Assembly: GCF_003367175.1 (NCBI RefSeq)
Contig: NZ_QRGA01000014.1
Location: 1 to 64,000, forward strand
Direction: 5' to 3'
Length of the DNA stretch: 64,000 nt
From: Trinickia dinghuensis
GTDB lineage: Bacteria; Pseudomonadota; Gammaproteobacteria; Burkholderiales; Burkholderiaceae
The notes below the pieces were generated by a model, which saw only the letters and a program-made list of their open reading frames with translations, searched no databases and had not been told where the DNA came from. Position numbers and translations under genes: made by a program. Of the stretch, positions 16,897-30,361 are shown in pieces. The first letter of the stretch is position 1, and every line of letters begins with the position of its first letter.

Positions 16897-18375
16897 TCAG
16901 AGTGCGACAGGCAGCGTGTGCGTGACGGCGTTCAGGCACAGCGTCATGAGCGGGCCCGGGATGATACCGAGCGCGACCACCGCGATGCCGTTCAGCACGA
17001 GCAGCCAACGGCCCGACGCATCGCTTTCGATCGGCGACGCATCTTGCGGCGCGTCGAAGTACATGAGCTTGACGATGCGCAGATAGTAGAACGCGCCGAA
17101 CAGCGACGTGATCACGGCCAGCACGGCGAGCCACGTCAGACCGGCGTTCACCGTCGATTGCAGCACCGCGAGCTTCGCGTAGAACCCGACCGTCGGCGGA
17201 ATGCCGGCCAGCGAGAACATCATCGCCATCATGACGAATGCGAACACGGGGCTGCGCTTGTTCAAGCCCTTGAAATCGTCGAGCGTATCGGCTTCGAAGT
17301 CGCGGCGCGCGAGCAGCATCACGATGCCGAACGAGCCGAGCGTCGTCAGCAGATAGATGATGCTGTAGAACATCGCCGAACTGTAGGCGCCGGCCATGCC
17401 GTCAGCCTTGCCGTCGACAACGCCCGACAGCAAGCCGAGCAGCACGAAGCCCATGTTCGAGATCGCCGAGTACGCGAGCATGCGCTTGACGTTGCGCTGC
17501 ACGATACCGGTGATGTTGCCCACGATCAGCGAGAGCGCCGCGAGGATCGTCAGCATCTGCTGCCAATCGCCGGCCAGCGGCAGCACGCCCATGACGAGCA
17601 GACGCAGACCCCAGGCGAACGCAGCGACCTTCGGGCCACCGCCGACGAGCAGCGTCATGGCCGTCGGTGCGCCGTGATAGACGTCGGGCACCCACATATG
17701 GAACGGAACCGCGCCCATCTTGAACGCAATGCCGGCCACGATGAAGATCACGCCGAACAGCAGCACCGGCTTGTTGATGTGGCCCGATGCGACCGCCTTC
17801 AGCACTTCGTTCAGATCGAGCGAACCCGTCGCGCCGTAGAGCATCGACATGCCGTAGAGCAGGAAGCCCGAAGCCAGCGCGCCGAGCACGTAGTACTTCA
17901 TCGCCGCTTCGTTCGACTGCGAGGCATCGCGGCGCAGCGCGATCGCCGCGTACAGCGACAGCGACATCAGCTCCAGGCCCAGATACAGTGTGAGGAAGTT
18001 GCTGCCCGAAATCATGACGAGCTGGCCGAGCAGCGCGAACATGCCGAGCAGGAAGAAGTCCCCGCGGAACAGGTTGCGCTGTTCCAGGTACTTGTGCGAA
18101 TAGATCAGCGTGATCGCGAAGCCCAGCGACACCACGGCCTTCATCGCACTCGCAAAGCCGTCGACGACGTACATATGCGAGAAGAAGTAGGCGGGCTGCG
18201 GATCGAACACGAGCGTGACGAACCACACGCCCGAGACGATCGACGAAACCACCGCGATCAGGTACGTCAGGCGCTTGCCGGCATCGCCGCTGAAGGTTTC
18301 GTTCAGCCACGCGAGGACGGCGGCCACCATCAGCAGCCCGTCGGGCAACAAGAGAGACATAGAAGCGTTTTGCAT
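16897..18375 (-). CDS. nuoN: NADH-quinone oxidoreductase subunit N
   Basis: This 492-residue antiporter-like membrane subunit of complex I has about 14 membrane helices and conserved lysines in the core helices (for example VKRMLAYSAISNMGFVLLG). It is one of three Mrp-like proton-pumping subunits in the membrane arm. It is the last nuo gene, separated from nuoM by 25 bases. Confidence 0.96.
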   Translation of the reverse strand: MQNASMSLLLPDGLLMVAAVLAWLNETFSGDAGKRLTYLIAVVSSIVSGVWFVTLVFDPQPAYFFSHMYVVDGFASAMKAVVSLGFAITLIYSHKYLEQRNLFRGDFFLLGMFALLGQLVMISGSNFLTLYLGLELMSLSLYAAIALRRDASQSNEAAMKYYVLGALASGFLLYGMSMLYGATGSLDLNEVLKAVASGHINKPVLLFGVIFIVAGIAFKMGAVPFHMWVPDVYHGAPTAMTLLVGGGPKVAAFAWGLRLLVMGVLPLAGDWQQMLTILAALSLIVGNITGIVQRNVKRMLAYSAISNMGFVLLGLLSGVVDGKADGMAGAYSSAMFYSIIYLLTTLGSFGIVMLLARRDFEADTLDDFKGLNKRSPVFAFVMMAMMFSLAGIPPTVGFYAKLAVLQSTVNAGLTWLAVLAVITSLFGAFYYLRIVKLMYFDAPQDASPIESDASGRWLLVLNGIAVVALGIIPGPLMTLCLNAVTHTLPVAL

Positions 18376-18400
18376 GATCTTTTCGTTGCTCCGCTCGGCG

Positions 18401-19891
18401 TTACTGAGACACCGGCAGCTTCGACTGCGCGACGTGAGTCAGGAGGTTGTCCACTGAAGCGTGCATCACATCGGTGAAGGGCTTCGGATACACGCCCATG
18501 AACAGCGTCAGCGCGGCCAGCACGCCGAGAATCAGATATTCGCGGCAGTTGATGTCCTTCAGTTCCTTCACGTGGTCGTTCGTCACCGCGCCGAAGTACA
18601 CGCGCTTGTACATCCACAGCGTGTAGGCCGCGCCGAGAATCAGCGTGAACGCGGCACCGAACGCGATCCAGAAGTTGAACTGGACCGATGCCAGGATGAC
18701 CATGAACTCGCCGACGAAACCCGAGGTACCCGGCAGGCCGCAGTTGGCCATGGAGAACAGCATCACGAGTGCCGCGAACTTCGGCATCACGTTCACGACG
18801 CCGCCGTAATCGGCGATCTGGCGCGAGTGCATGCGGTCGTAGAGCACGCCGATGCAAAGGAACATCGCGCCCGACACGAAACCGTGCGAGATCATCTGCA
18901 CGATCGCGCCTTCGACGCCGAGCTGATTGAAGATGAAGAAGCCGAGCGTGACGAAGCCCATGTGCGCGATCGACGAATACGCGACGAGCTTCTTCATGTC
19001 CGCCTGCACCATCGCGACGAGACCGATGTAGATCACGGCGATCAGCGACAGCGTAATGACGACCGGCGCCAGCGCATGGCTCGCATCGGGTGCGATCGGC
19101 AGCGAGAAACGCAGGAAACCGTATGCGCCGAGCTTCAGCATGATCGCGGCCAGCACGACCGAGCCGCCCGTCGGCGCTTCCACGTGGGCGTCAGGCAACC
19201 ACGTGTGCACCGGCCACATCGGCACCTTCACCGCGAACGCGAGGAAGAAGGCGATGAACAGCAATATCTGCGGCGTCATCGCGATCTGCGCGGTCTGCCA
19301 GTGGGCCAGATCGAACGTGCCGGTCTGAACGTACAGGTAGATCAGCGCGACCAGCATCAGCAGCGAGCCGGCGAGCGTGTAGAGGAAGAACTTGAACGCG
19401 GCGTAGATCCGGTTCGGGCCGCCCCACACGCCGATGATCAGGTACATCGGGATCAGCGTCGCTTCGAAGAAGACGTAGAACAGCAGGCCGTCTGCCGCCG
19501 AGAACACGCCGATCATGATCCCCGAGAGGATCAGGAACGCGGCCATGTACTGCGACACGTGCTCGGTGATGACTTCCCAGCCCGCGATCACGACGATCGG
19601 GGTGATCAAGGCGGTCAGCACGACGAACCACATCGAGATGCCGTCGACCCCGAGGTGATACGTGATGTGGAAGCGGTCGATCCAGTTCGCCTGCTCGACG
19701 AACTGCAGCGCGGCGCTCGTCGTATCGAAGCCGCTGATGAGCGGCAGCGTGACGAGGAAGCCGAGAATCGAGCCGATCAGCGCCAGCCAGCGCGCGGGCC
19801 CGGGGTTCTTGTCGTTACCGACCGCCAGAACGAGCAGACCGAAGACGATCGGCAGCCAGATCGCGGTACTTAGAATCGGAAAAGAGTGCAT
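18401..19891 (-). CDS. nuoM: NADH-quinone oxidoreductase subunit M
   Basis: This 496-residue proton-pumping membrane subunit keeps the essential glutamate E143 (FFEATLIPMY) and the KKLVAYSSIAHMGFV lysine helix. It has about 14 transmembrane helices and full family length. The gene lies 15 bases after nuoL. Confidence 0.96.
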   Translation of the reverse strand: MHSFPILSTAIWLPIVFGLLVLAVGNDKNPGPARWLALIGSILGFLVTLPLISGFDTTSAALQFVEQANWIDRFHITYHLGVDGISMWFVVLTALITPIVVIAGWEVITEHVSQYMAAFLILSGIMIGVFSAADGLLFYVFFEATLIPMYLIIGVWGGPNRIYAAFKFFLYTLAGSLLMLVALIYLYVQTGTFDLAHWQTAQIAMTPQILLFIAFFLAFAVKVPMWPVHTWLPDAHVEAPTGGSVVLAAIMLKLGAYGFLRFSLPIAPDASHALAPVVITLSLIAVIYIGLVAMVQADMKKLVAYSSIAHMGFVTLGFFIFNQLGVEGAIVQMISHGFVSGAMFLCIGVLYDRMHSRQIADYGGVVNVMPKFAALVMLFSMANCGLPGTSGFVGEFMVILASVQFNFWIAFGAAFTLILGAAYTLWMYKRVYFGAVTNDHVKELKDINCREYLILGVLAALTLFMGVYPKPFTDVMHASVDNLLTHVAQSKLPVSQ

Positions 19892-19906
19892 TAAGTGTCC
19901 CCCGCC

Positions 19907-21994
<2,088 letters not shown>

Positions 21995-22011
21995 AACCGC
22001 AGTGCCTGAAT

Positions 22012-22317
22012 TTAACCTTTGAGCTGATCGAGATCCTCGACGTTGATCGTGTCGAGGGTACGGAACAGAGTCACGAGAATCGCGAGACCGATCGCCGCTT
22101 CCGCTGCCGCGACCGTCAGCACGAAGAACACGAAGATCTGCCCGTGCACGTCGCCGAGGTAGTGCGAGAACGCGACGAAGTTCGTGTTCACCGCGAGCAA
22201 GATCAGTTCGATCGCCATCAGGATGATGATGACGTTGCGACGATTCAGGAAAATGCCGACGACGCCGATCGCAAACAGGATCGCGCCGAGCACGAGGTAG
22301 TGAGCCAGGGTCAACAT
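22012..22317 (-). CDS. nuoK: NADH-quinone oxidoreductase subunit K
   Basis: This 101-residue protein has three membrane helices and the two membrane glutamates of the proton path, E37 (MAIELIL) and E73 ([11 protein letters not shown]). It is the expected length and sits between nuoJ and nuoL with 17-base gaps. Confidence 0.96.
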   Translation of the reverse strand: MLTLAHYLVLGAILFAIGVVGIFLNRRNVIIILMAIELILLAVNTNFVAFSHYLGDVHGQIFVFFVLTVAAAEAAIGLAILVTLFRTLDTINVEDLDQLKG

Positions 22318-22334
22318 GTTTTTCTCCTCGACGC

Positions 22335-23006
22335 TCAGCGGACGCTGCCTGCGCCAACGTTGGCGTTGGGCTCGCCTGCCGCGCCTTCCTTTGTAGCCGG
22401 CAGCGTCGAACGCTCGGCCGGCATCTTCACGATGCGCACGCGATCCTGCGCGCGCACCTTCACTTGTTCCGACACGCGCTGGCGCTTGCTGTCCTTACCC
22501 TTGCGCGCCGTCAGCGCGATCGCCGCGATGATCGAGACGAGCAGGATGAGGCCCGCGATTTCGAAAGCGAACACGTAGTCGGTGTAGATCACCTTGCCGA
22601 TCAGGTACGTGTTCGGCACTGCGGCTGCGCCGGCGGCCGCCGCGACCGGCGTGGTCGTCGCACCGTAGCCGTGCCAGAGGATCAGCGCCGTCTCGACGAT
22701 GATGATCGCGCCGACGATGGTGGCCGTAGGCACGAAGCGCTTGAAGTCGCGGCGCAGCTCGTCGAGATTGATGTCGAGCATCATCACGACGAACAGGAAC
22801 AGCACCATCACCGCGCCGACGTAGAGCAGCACGAGCAGGATCGCGAGGAATTCGGCCTCGAGCAGCATCCAGATCGCCGCCGCGTTGAAGAACGCGAGCA
22901 CGAGAAACAGCGCCGACCCCACCGGGTTGCGCGACGTGACCACCTTCAGGGCCGACACCGTCAGGAGCAGCGCGAAGATGTAAAACAGTACGGTCGTGAA
23001 TTCCAT
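22335..23006 (-). CDS. nuoJ: NADH-quinone oxidoreductase subunit J
   Basis: This 223-residue subunit has five predicted membrane helices ([18 protein letters not shown] is the family signature). A charged cytosolic C-terminal tail of about 55 residues ([13 protein letters not shown]) is longer than in E. coli. It follows nuoI after about 130 bases. Confidence 0.95.
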   Translation of the reverse strand: MEFTTVLFYIFALLLTVSALKVVTSRNPVGSALFLVLAFFNAAAIWMLLEAEFLAILLVLLYVGAVMVLFLFVVMMLDINLDELRRDFKRFVPTATIVGAIIIVETALILWHGYGATTTPVAAAAGAAAVPNTYLIGKVIYTDYVFAFEIAGLILLVSIIAAIALTARKGKDSKRQRVSEQVKVRAQDRVRIVKMPAERSTLPATKEGAAGEPNANVGAGSVR

Positions 23007-23136
23007 GATTACCGGTTCATCGTTAGCTCATCAATCAGGCGGGGTGGCGGCGGGCGCAAACCACACCCAGCCGCGGCGGCTTGAACACCGCCGCGTCACC
23101 TCAACTACGCGTCGAGCAGGTACGTCTCAATGCATT

Positions 23137-23625
23137 TCAACGGTACGGCGCATCGGCTGCCTTGGAGGCGGCGATTTCCGTTTCGTAGCGATCGCCAACC
23201 GCGAGCAACATGTCCTTCGTGAAGTACAAATCGCCGCGTTTTTCGCCGTGGTACTCGAGGATGCTCGTCTCGACGATCGAATCGACGGGGCAGCTTTCCT
23301 CGCAGAATCCGCAGAAGATGCACTTGGTCAGATCGATGTCGTAGCGCGTCGTGCGGCGCGTGTTGTCCGCGCGCACTTCCGATTCGATCGTGATGGCCAG
23401 TGCCGGGCACACCGCTTCGCACAGCTTGCAGGCGATGCAGCGCTCTTCGCCGTTTTCATAGCGGCGCAGCGCGTGCAGGCCGCGAAAGCGCGGCGACAGC
23501 GGCGTCTTTTCCTCGGGGAACTGCACCGTGAACTTGCGCCGGAACGTGTACTTGCCCGTCAGCGCGAGCCCCTTGAGCAGCTCGGTCAGGAAAAACGTCT
23601 TGAAGAAGTTTTGGATAGCGTTCAT
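23137..23625 (-). CDS. nuoI: NADH-quinone oxidoreductase subunit I
   Basis: This 162-residue peripheral subunit carries two 4Fe-4S clusters. The motifs are C63-x2-C66-x2-C69-x3-C73 ([12 protein letters not shown]) and C102-x2-C105-x2-C108-x3-C112 ([12 protein letters not shown]). They form N6a and N6b on the path to quinone. It follows nuoH by 18 bases. Confidence 0.97.
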   Translation of the reverse strand: MNAIQNFFKTFFLTELLKGLALTGKYTFRRKFTVQFPEEKTPLSPRFRGLHALRRYENGEERCIACKLCEAVCPALAITIESEVRADNTRRTTRYDIDLTKCIFCGFCEESCPVDSIVETSILEYHGEKRGDLYFTKDMLLAVGDRYETEIAASKAADAPYR

Positions 23626-23643
23626 TTCGCTCGCCCTTTCCCT

Positions 23644-24708
23644 TTATTTCCAGATGTTCAGCGGCGACATGATCCAGAAGCCGACCACGACCACCCAGAG
23701 AATGCACACGGGCAGGAAGATCTTCCAACCCAGACGCATGATCTGGTCATAGCGATAGCGCGGGAACGTCGCGCGCGCCCAGATGAACACCGACAACAGC
23801 AGGAACACCTTCAGCACGAGCCAGAAGATGCCCGGGATGAACGACAGGAAGCCGAACGGAGCGCTCCAGCCGCCGAGGAACAGCGTCGCCGCAAGTGCCG
23901 AGATCACGATCATGTTGATGTACTCGGCGAGGAAGAACAGCGCGAACGCCATCCCCGAGTAATCGATCATGTGGCCGGCCACGATTTCCGACTCCCCTTC
24001 CACCACGTCGAACGGGTGGCGGTTCGTTTCGGCGATGCCCGAGATGAAGTAGACGACGAACACGGGCAAGAGCGGCAGCCAGTTCCACGACAGGAACGTG
24101 ATGCCGTGCCCGGCGAAGAAGCCGTGCTCTTGCGAGCCGACGATCGCCGACAGGTTCAAGCTGCCCGAGGTCATCAGCACGACGACGAGCGCGAAGCCCA
24201 TCGACACTTCGTACGAGACCATCTGCGCCGCGGCGCGCATCGCGCCGAGGAACGCGTACTTCGAGTTCGATGCCCAGCCCGCGAGAATCACGCCGTAGAC
24301 GCCGATCGACGAAATCGCGATCACGTACAGCAGGCCCGCGTTGATGTCGCCGAGCACCGCCTTCGCCTGGAACGGGATGACGGCCCAAACCGCGAACGCG
24401 GGCACCACCGTCATGATCGGCGCGATCAGATAGAGCCAGCGGTTGGCCGCCGTCGGCTGAATCACTTCCTTGAGCAGCAGCTTCAAGACGTCGGCAATCG
24501 GCTGCAGCAAGCCGGCGGGGCCGACGCGATTCGGCCCGAGACGCACGTGCATCCAGCCGATGAGCTTGCGTTCCCAGAGAATGAGGTACGCCACGCACAG
24601 CAGAATCGCGACGGAGACGACGACGATGCGCACGAGCGCCCACACCGTGGGCCACGCCGCACCGAGCGCCTGCGCGCCGCCTGCGTTGATCGTATCGAAC
24701 AAGCTCAT
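23644..24708 (-). CDS. nuoH: NADH-quinone oxidoreductase subunit H
   Basis: This 354-residue membrane subunit with eight or nine helices forms much of the quinone chamber. Family motifs include [16 protein letters not shown] and [17 protein letters not shown], the latter rich in the acidic residues of the E-channel. Its start directly abuts the nuoG stop. Confidence 0.97.
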   Translation of the reverse strand: MSLFDTINAGGAQALGAAWPTVWALVRIVVVSVAILLCVAYLILWERKLIGWMHVRLGPNRVGPAGLLQPIADVLKLLLKEVIQPTAANRWLYLIAPIMTVVPAFAVWAVIPFQAKAVLGDINAGLLYVIAISSIGVYGVILAGWASNSKYAFLGAMRAAAQMVSYEVSMGFALVVVLMTSGSLNLSAIVGSQEHGFFAGHGITFLSWNWLPLLPVFVVYFISGIAETNRHPFDVVEGESEIVAGHMIDYSGMAFALFFLAEYINMIVISALAATLFLGGWSAPFGFLSFIPGIFWLVLKVFLLLSVFIWARATFPRYRYDQIMRLGWKIFLPVCILWVVVVGFWIMSPLNIWK

Positions 24709-27039
24709 TTACGCCTTCTCCACCACGAGTTCACCGAACAAGCCGCCGAGCGCCGCGCCAAGCTGCGTGCCCGCCGATACGCGCACGGCCGTCTCCGCGA
24801 GCGCGGCATCGCGCGTCGCACCGGCTTGCACCGCACGCTCGCCCTGGCGCACGCGCACCAAGTCGCCTTCCTTCAAACCGAGCTTGTCGAACAGCGCGGC
24901 CGGCAGGCCGATCGCGTTCGCCGTGCGGGCAGCAATCGTCAGATGCAGCGATTCGGCACGGCGCACGAGGGCGTCGGCGTGATAGATCGCGACATCGGCG
25001 ATGCGCTCGAGCGCACCGTTCGTCTTCGCTTGCGCGCTGCGCGCCACCGCCGTGTTCGTGCGGTTGTTCAGGCGCGAGGCGTCGACGCCGGCGGGCAGCG
25101 CCGCGGCGCGCACGTCCTCGACCGTGTCGTATTCGAAGCCCGGCAAGCCCAGCACGTTGCCGAGCACGCGCAGCACCTTCCAGCCCGGACGCGTTTCGCC
25201 GAGCGGACGCACGATGCCGTTGAACGACTGCAGCGTGCCTTCGGCGTTGACGAATGCGCCGGCCGTTTCCGTGAACGGCGCGATCGGCAGCAGGACATCG
25301 GCGTAGTCGAGACCCGTCTTGAACGGCGAGAGCACGACGACCGTTTCGGCTTGTTTCAGCGCGGCCAGTGCCTGCGCGGGATTGGCCGTATCGAATTCGG
25401 GTTCGAGGTTCAGCAGCACGTAGCCCTTGCGCGGCTGCTCGAACGCGGCGTGCGCGTCGAGGCCTTGCGCGCCGGGCACCGCGCCGACGAGATGCGCGCC
25501 GACCGTGTTCGCCGCTTCCGTGAGGAAGCCGAGCGTCGCGCCGGTTTGTTCGGCAATCCATTGCGCCAGCGCATGGATACGCGAAAACTCGGGATGCTGG
25601 ACGGCGCTGTTGCCGATCAGCACGGCACGGCGTTCGCCGTTTGCGAGCGATGCGGCCACTTCTTGCGCCGCGGCATTCGCTTCGACGCCCGCCGCGCCTT
25701 CCGGCAGCGCGACACCGCGCAGCTGGGCCACCGCCGCGGCGATGCCGGCCAGCGTATCGACCCACGCCGACGGCGCAGCCACGATCGTCTTCGCGGTCGG
25801 GATCAGCGAGTTATCGGCGGTGGCATGCATCAGATGCAGCTTCGCGCCACTGCGAGCGGCTTGGCGCAAACGCGAAGCCATCAACGGATGATCGCGGCGC
25901 AGGAACGAGCCGATCACGAATGCGGCATCGATCGTCGACAGATCGGCCAGCGGCATGCCGAGCCACGGCGTGCCTTCGCTCTTCGACGAGAAATCGGACT
26001 GACGCAGGCGGAAGTCGACGTTCGGCGTGCCGACCGCTTGCGCAAGCCGCCCCAGCAGGAACAGTTCTTCGACCGTGCTGTGAGCGCTGCCGAGCAATGC
26101 GAGCTGGTTCGCGCCGTGATCGGCCGCGACGCCCTTCAGGCTCTTCGCGACATATTCGAGCGCCGTTTGCCAATCGGTTTCGATCCACTGGCCGCCTTGC
26201 TTGATCATCGGCTGCGTCAAGCGCTCGTCGCTGTTCAAGCCTTCGTACGAGAAGCGATCCTTATCCGAAATCCAGCACTCGTTGATCGCTTCGTTCTCGA
26301 GCGGCAGCGCGCGCATGACGCGATTGTTCTTGCTCTGCACGACGAGGTTCGCGCCGACGGAATCGTGCGGGCTCACCGACTTGCGGCGCGACAGCTCCCA
26401 CGTCCGGGCGCTGTAGCGGAACGGCTTGCTCGTGAGCGCGCCGACCGGGCACAGATCGATCATATTGCCCGACAGCTCGGAGTCGACCGTCTTGCCGACG
26501 AACGTCGTGATTTCCGAATGCTCGCCGCGGCCCAGCATGCCGAGCTCCATGACGCCGGCGATTTCCTGGCCGAAGCGGACGCAGCGCGTGCAGTGAATGC
26601 AGCGCGTCATCTCTTCCATCGAAATCAAAGGGCCGACGTTCTTGTGGAACACCACGCGTTTTTCTTCGGCGTACCGCGAAGCCGACTTGCCGTAGCCCAC
26701 GGCCAAGTCCTGCAGCTGGCACTCGCCGCCTTGATCGCAGATCGGGCAATCGAGCGGGTGATTGATCAGCAGGAATTCCATCACCGACTGCTGTGCCTTC
26801 ACGGCCTTGTCGGACGTCGTGCGCACGACCATGCCCGCGGACACGGGGGTCGCGCAGGCCGGCACGGCCTTCGGCATCTTCTCGACTTCGACGAGACACA
26901 TGCGGCAGTTCGCCGCGATCGAAAGCTTCTTGTGATAGCAGAAGTGAGGAATGTACGTGTCGACCTTATGCGCAGCCTGGATCACCATGCTGCCTTCGGG
27001 CACCTCGACCTTCTTCCCGTCTATTTCAAGTTCAACCAT
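24709..27039 (-). CDS. nuoG: NADH-quinone oxidoreductase subunit G
   Basis: This 776-residue peripheral-arm subunit has an N-terminal ferredoxin-like domain with a 2Fe-2S motif (CRMCLVEVE), a 4Fe-4S segment with His ligand (CIHCTRCVRFGQEI) and further Cys clusters (DCPICDQGGEC). A molybdopterin-oxidoreductase-like domain follows (about 220-690), non-catalytic in complex I. It ends directly against nuoH. Confidence 0.96.
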   Translation of the reverse strand: MVELEIDGKKVEVPEGSMVIQAAHKVDTYIPHFCYHKKLSIAANCRMCLVEVEKMPKAVPACATPVSAGMVVRTTSDKAVKAQQSVMEFLLINHPLDCPICDQGGECQLQDLAVGYGKSASRYAEEKRVVFHKNVGPLISMEEMTRCIHCTRCVRFGQEIAGVMELGMLGRGEHSEITTFVGKTVDSELSGNMIDLCPVGALTSKPFRYSARTWELSRRKSVSPHDSVGANLVVQSKNNRVMRALPLENEAINECWISDKDRFSYEGLNSDERLTQPMIKQGGQWIETDWQTALEYVAKSLKGVAADHGANQLALLGSAHSTVEELFLLGRLAQAVGTPNVDFRLRQSDFSSKSEGTPWLGMPLADLSTIDAAFVIGSFLRRDHPLMASRLRQAARSGAKLHLMHATADNSLIPTAKTIVAAPSAWVDTLAGIAAAVAQLRGVALPEGAAGVEANAAAQEVAASLANGERRAVLIGNSAVQHPEFSRIHALAQWIAEQTGATLGFLTEAANTVGAHLVGAVPGAQGLDAHAAFEQPRKGYVLLNLEPEFDTANPAQALAALKQAETVVVLSPFKTGLDYADVLLPIAPFTETAGAFVNAEGTLQSFNGIVRPLGETRPGWKVLRVLGNVLGLPGFEYDTVEDVRAAALPAGVDASRLNNRTNTAVARSAQAKTNGALERIADVAIYHADALVRRAESLHLTIAARTANAIGLPAALFDKLGLKEGDLVRVRQGERAVQAGATRDAALAETAVRVSAGTQLGAALGGLFGELVVEKA

Positions 27040-27155
27040 GATGGTGAATGGTCCTTAACCGATCCTGTTACCGCTCAATCTTTTGCTCGCTGAACCGCCC
27101 GCCGAAAGTCGTTCGGCGGGCGGCCGGAATAAAGCGATGAGCTCGCGCGGCGCGG

Positions 27156-28484
27156 TTACGCGAGCACCGCGTCCGCTGCGTTTGACGCACCCGCGTGGCC
27201 ACCGACGAGGCAACGCTTGTGCTCCACGTGATATTCGAATTCGTCCCAGTAGTGCTTGAGCATGCCGCGCACGGGCATCGCCGCCGCATCGCCGAGCGCG
27301 CAAATCGTGCGGCCCATGATGTTTTCGGCCACCGAGTTCAGCAAATCGAGATCTTCCTTGCGGCCTTGGCCATGCTCGATCCGGTTCACGACGCGATAGA
27401 GCCAGCCCGTGCCTTCCCGGCACGGCGTGCACTGCCCGCACGACTCTTCGAAGTAGAAGTACGAGAGGCGCAGCAGCGAGCGCACCATGCAGCGCGTTTC
27501 GTCCATGACGATGACGGCGCCCGAACCGAGCATCGAACCGGCTTTCGCGATCGAATCGTAGTCCAGATCCGTCTGCATCATCAGATCGCCCGGCACCACC
27601 GGCGCCGACGAACCGCCCGGAATCACGGCCTTGATCTTCTTGCCGCCGCGCATGCCGCCGGCCAGATCCATCAGCGTCGAGAACGGCGTGCCGAGCGGCA
27701 CTTCGTAGTTGCCCGGACGCTCGACGTCGCCCGACACCGAGAAGATCTTCGTGCCGCCGTTGTTCGGCTTGCCGAGCTCGAGATATTGCTGCGGCCCGAT
27801 TTCCAGCAGGAACGGCACCGCGGCGAACGTCTCGGTGTTGTTGATCGTCGTGGGCTTGCCGTACACGCCGAAGCTCGCCGGGAACGGCGGCTTGAAGCGA
27901 GGCTGGCCCTTCTTGCCTTCCAGCGACTCGAGCAGCGCGGTTTCTTCGCCGCAGATGTAGGCGCCGTAGCCGTGGTGCGCATGAAGCTGGAACGAGAAGC
28001 CCGAACCGAGGATGTTATCGCCGAGCAAACCAGCGCGGCGGGCCTCTTCGAGCGCCTCTTCGAAACGAAGATAGACGTCGAAGATCTCGCCGTGGATGTA
28101 GTTGTAGCCGACCGTGATACCCATCGCATAGGCGCCGATCGCCATCCCTTCGATCAGGGAGTGCGGGTTCCAGCGCAGGATGTCGCGGTCCTTGAACGTG
28201 CCCGGCTCGCCTTCGTCCGAGTTGCAGACGAGGTACTTCTGCCCCGGGAATTGACGCGGCATGAAGCTCCACTTCAGGCCCGTCGGGAAACCAGCACCGC
28301 CGCGGCCGCGCAGGCCCGAGGCCTTGACGTCGGCAATGACTTGCTCGGGCGGAATCTTCTCTTCGAGGATCCGGCGCAGCTGCTTGTAGCCGCCGCGCGC
28401 CACGTAATCTTCGAGATGCCAGTTCTCGCCGGTCAGGCCGGCCAGAATCAGGGGTTTGATGTGACGGTCGTGCAAAGACGTCAT
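27156..28484 (-). CDS. nuoF: NADH-quinone oxidoreductase subunit F
   Basis: This 442-residue NADH-binding subunit has the glycine-rich [13 protein letters not shown] loop for [24 protein letters not shown], and the N3 4Fe-4S motif [10 protein letters not shown] with a downstream Cys. Start ATG 28484 ([12 protein letters not shown]) overlaps the nuoE stop by 4 bases (ATGA), so the pair is translationally coupled. The open frame continuing upstream is the out-of-frame copy of nuoE. Confidence 0.96.
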   Translation of the reverse strand: MTSLHDRHIKPLILAGLTGENWHLEDYVARGGYKQLRRILEEKIPPEQVIADVKASGLRGRGGAGFPTGLKWSFMPRQFPGQKYLVCNSDEGEPGTFKDRDILRWNPHSLIEGMAIGAYAMGITVGYNYIHGEIFDVYLRFEEALEEARRAGLLGDNILGSGFSFQLHAHHGYGAYICGEETALLESLEGKKGQPRFKPPFPASFGVYGKPTTINNTETFAAVPFLLEIGPQQYLELGKPNNGGTKIFSVSGDVERPGNYEVPLGTPFSTLMDLAGGMRGGKKIKAVIPGGSSAPVVPGDLMMQTDLDYDSIAKAGSMLGSGAVIVMDETRCMVRSLLRLSYFYFEESCGQCTPCREGTGWLYRVVNRIEHGQGRKEDLDLLNSVAENIMGRTICALGDAAAMPVRGMLKHYWDEFEYHVEHKRCLVGGHAGASNAADAVLA

Positions 28485-28966
28485 TTCGAAAGCTCCTCGA
28501 GCAAAGCGTCGATCTTCTCGCGGCTCATGAAGCTGCACATGCGATGGTTGTTCACGAGCAGCACCGGTGCGTCGCCGCACGAGCCGAAGCACTCGCCTTC
28601 CTTGAGCGTGAACTTGCCGTCGGGCGTCGTTTCGCCGAAGTCGATGCCGAGCTTCTGTTTCAGATATTCCGCCGTCGCCTCGGCGCCGCCGTGCGGTCCG
28701 AGCTGGCACGGCAAGTTCGTGCAGAGCGTGATCTTGTGCTTGCCGACTGGCGACGTCTCGTACATCGTGTAGAACGTCGCCACTTCCTGCACGGCAACGG
28801 CCGGCATGCCGAGATAGTCGGCCACGAACTGCATGAGTTCGGGCGACAGCCAGCCGTGCTCTTCCTGAGCAACGGCCAGGGCCGACATCACGGTGGACTG
28901 TTTCTGATCGGCGGGATACTTCGCCACCGCGCGATCGATTTCTTTCAGGCCTTCAGCTGAGATCAT
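28481..28966 (-). CDS. nuoE: NADH-quinone oxidoreductase subunit E
   Basis: This 161-residue subunit has the thioredoxin-like 2Fe-2S (N1a) ligands C82 and C87 ([10 protein letters not shown]) and C126 and C130 (GECFGSC). It passes electrons close to the FMN of NuoF. A 132-base gap separates it from nuoD. Confidence 0.96.
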   Translation of the reverse strand: MISAEGLKEIDRAVAKYPADQKQSTVMSALAVAQEEHGWLSPELMQFVADYLGMPAVAVQEVATFYTMYETSPVGKHKITLCTNLPCQLGPHGGAEATAEYLKQKLGIDFGETTPDGKFTLKEGECFGSCGDAPVLLVNNHRMCSFMSREKIDALLEELSK

Positions 28967-29098
28967 TTTGGTAACACGAACTCTTTCAATTCCTACCGAA
29001 CGAAAACCTGCCGCCTCGTTCGTCGCGGCAGACCCGGCGTGCCCGGCAACGCGCGGCGCATATTATCCGCTCTTCGCTGCCGGCTCGCCGCGCGGCGC

Positions 29099-30352
29099 TT
29101 ACCGGTCGACTTCGCCGAACACGATGTCCTGCGTACCGATGATGGTGACGGCGTCGGCGATCATGTGACCGCGCGCCATTTCGTCGAGCGCGGACAGATG
29201 CGCATAGCCCGGCGCGCGAATCTTCAGGCGATACGGCTTGTTCGCGCCGTCCGACACCAAGTAGATGCCGAATTCGCCCTTCGGATGCTCGACCGCCGCG
29301 TACGCTTCGCCTTCCGGCACGTGAAACCCTTCCGTGAAGAGCTTGAAGTGGTGAATCAGCTCTTCCATGTTCGACTTCATGCCCACGCGCGAGGGCGGCG
29401 CAATCTTGTGGTTGTCCGTCATGACCGGACCCGGATTCTTGCGCAGCCACTCGATACACTGCTTGCAGATGCGCACCGATTGGCGCATTTCTTCCACGCG
29501 CACGAGATAGCGGTCGTAGCAGTCGCCGTTGACACCGACGGGGATGTCGAAATCGAGCTGATCGTACACCTCGTACGGCTGCTTCTTGCGCAAATCCCAC
29601 TCCACGCCCGAGCCGCGCAGCATCGCGCCCGTCATACCGAGCTGCAATGCTCGCTCCGGACTCACGACGCCGATGCCGACCAGGCGCTGCTTCCAGATCC
29701 GGTTGTCGGTGAGCAGCGTTTCGTACTCGTCGATGCAGGTCGGGAAGCGATTGAAGAAATCGTCGATGAAGTCGAGCAGCGAGCCTTGCCGCGTCTCGTT
29801 CATCCGCTCGAGCGCCTTCGCATTGCGAATCTTCGACGCCTTGTATTGCGGCATTGCGTCAGGCAGATCGCGATAGACGCCGCCCGGACGATAGTAGGCC
29901 GCGTGCATGCGCGCACCCGACACCGCCTCGTAGACGTCCATCAGATCTTCGCGCTCACGGAACGCGTAGAGGAACACCGCCATCGCGCCGACGTCGAGCG
30001 CATGCGCGCCGATCCACATCAGGTGGTTCAGGCAGCGCGTGATTTCGTCGAACAGCACGCGGATGTACTTCGCGCGGATCGGCACGTCGATGCCGAGCAG
30101 CTTTTCGATGGCCAACACATAACCGTGCTCGTTGACCATCATCGACACGTAGTCGAGACGATCCATGTACGGCACGGATTGGATGTAGGTCTTGTTCTCG
30201 GCGAGCTTTTCCGTCGCGCGATGCAGCAGGCCGATGTGCGGATCGGCACGCTGGATCACTTCGCCGTCGAGCTCGAGCACGAGGCGCAGCACGCCGTGCG
30301 CTGCCGGGTGCTGCGGGCCGAAGTTGAGCGTGTAGTTTTTGATCTCTGCCAT
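29099..30352 (-). CDS. nuoD: NADH-quinone oxidoreductase subunit D
   Basis: This 417-residue 49-kDa-type subunit is derived from hydrogenase large subunits. [13 protein letters not shown] near the N-terminus contains the quinone-site His, and the Tyr of the quinone pocket lies in the [14 protein letters not shown] region. It is encoded separately from nuoC, unlike the fused E. coli gene. Confidence 0.97.
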   Translation of the reverse strand: MAEIKNYTLNFGPQHPAAHGVLRLVLELDGEVIQRADPHIGLLHRATEKLAENKTYIQSVPYMDRLDYVSMMVNEHGYVLAIEKLLGIDVPIRAKYIRVLFDEITRCLNHLMWIGAHALDVGAMAVFLYAFREREDLMDVYEAVSGARMHAAYYRPGGVYRDLPDAMPQYKASKIRNAKALERMNETRQGSLLDFIDDFFNRFPTCIDEYETLLTDNRIWKQRLVGIGVVSPERALQLGMTGAMLRGSGVEWDLRKKQPYEVYDQLDFDIPVGVNGDCYDRYLVRVEEMRQSVRICKQCIEWLRKNPGPVMTDNHKIAPPSRVGMKSNMEELIHHFKLFTEGFHVPEGEAYAAVEHPKGEFGIYLVSDGANKPYRLKIRAPGYAHLSALDEMARGHMIADAVTIIGTQDIVFGEVDR

Positions 30353-30361
30353 GGCGCCCTC

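Noticed and set aside
22996-27093. A 1365-codon open frame on the plus strand opposite nuoG, nuoH and nuoI
   Set aside because: It is antisense to clearly conserved complex I genes, its translation is Arg/His/Gln-rich without domains, and such long antisense frames are expected in GC-rich DNA.
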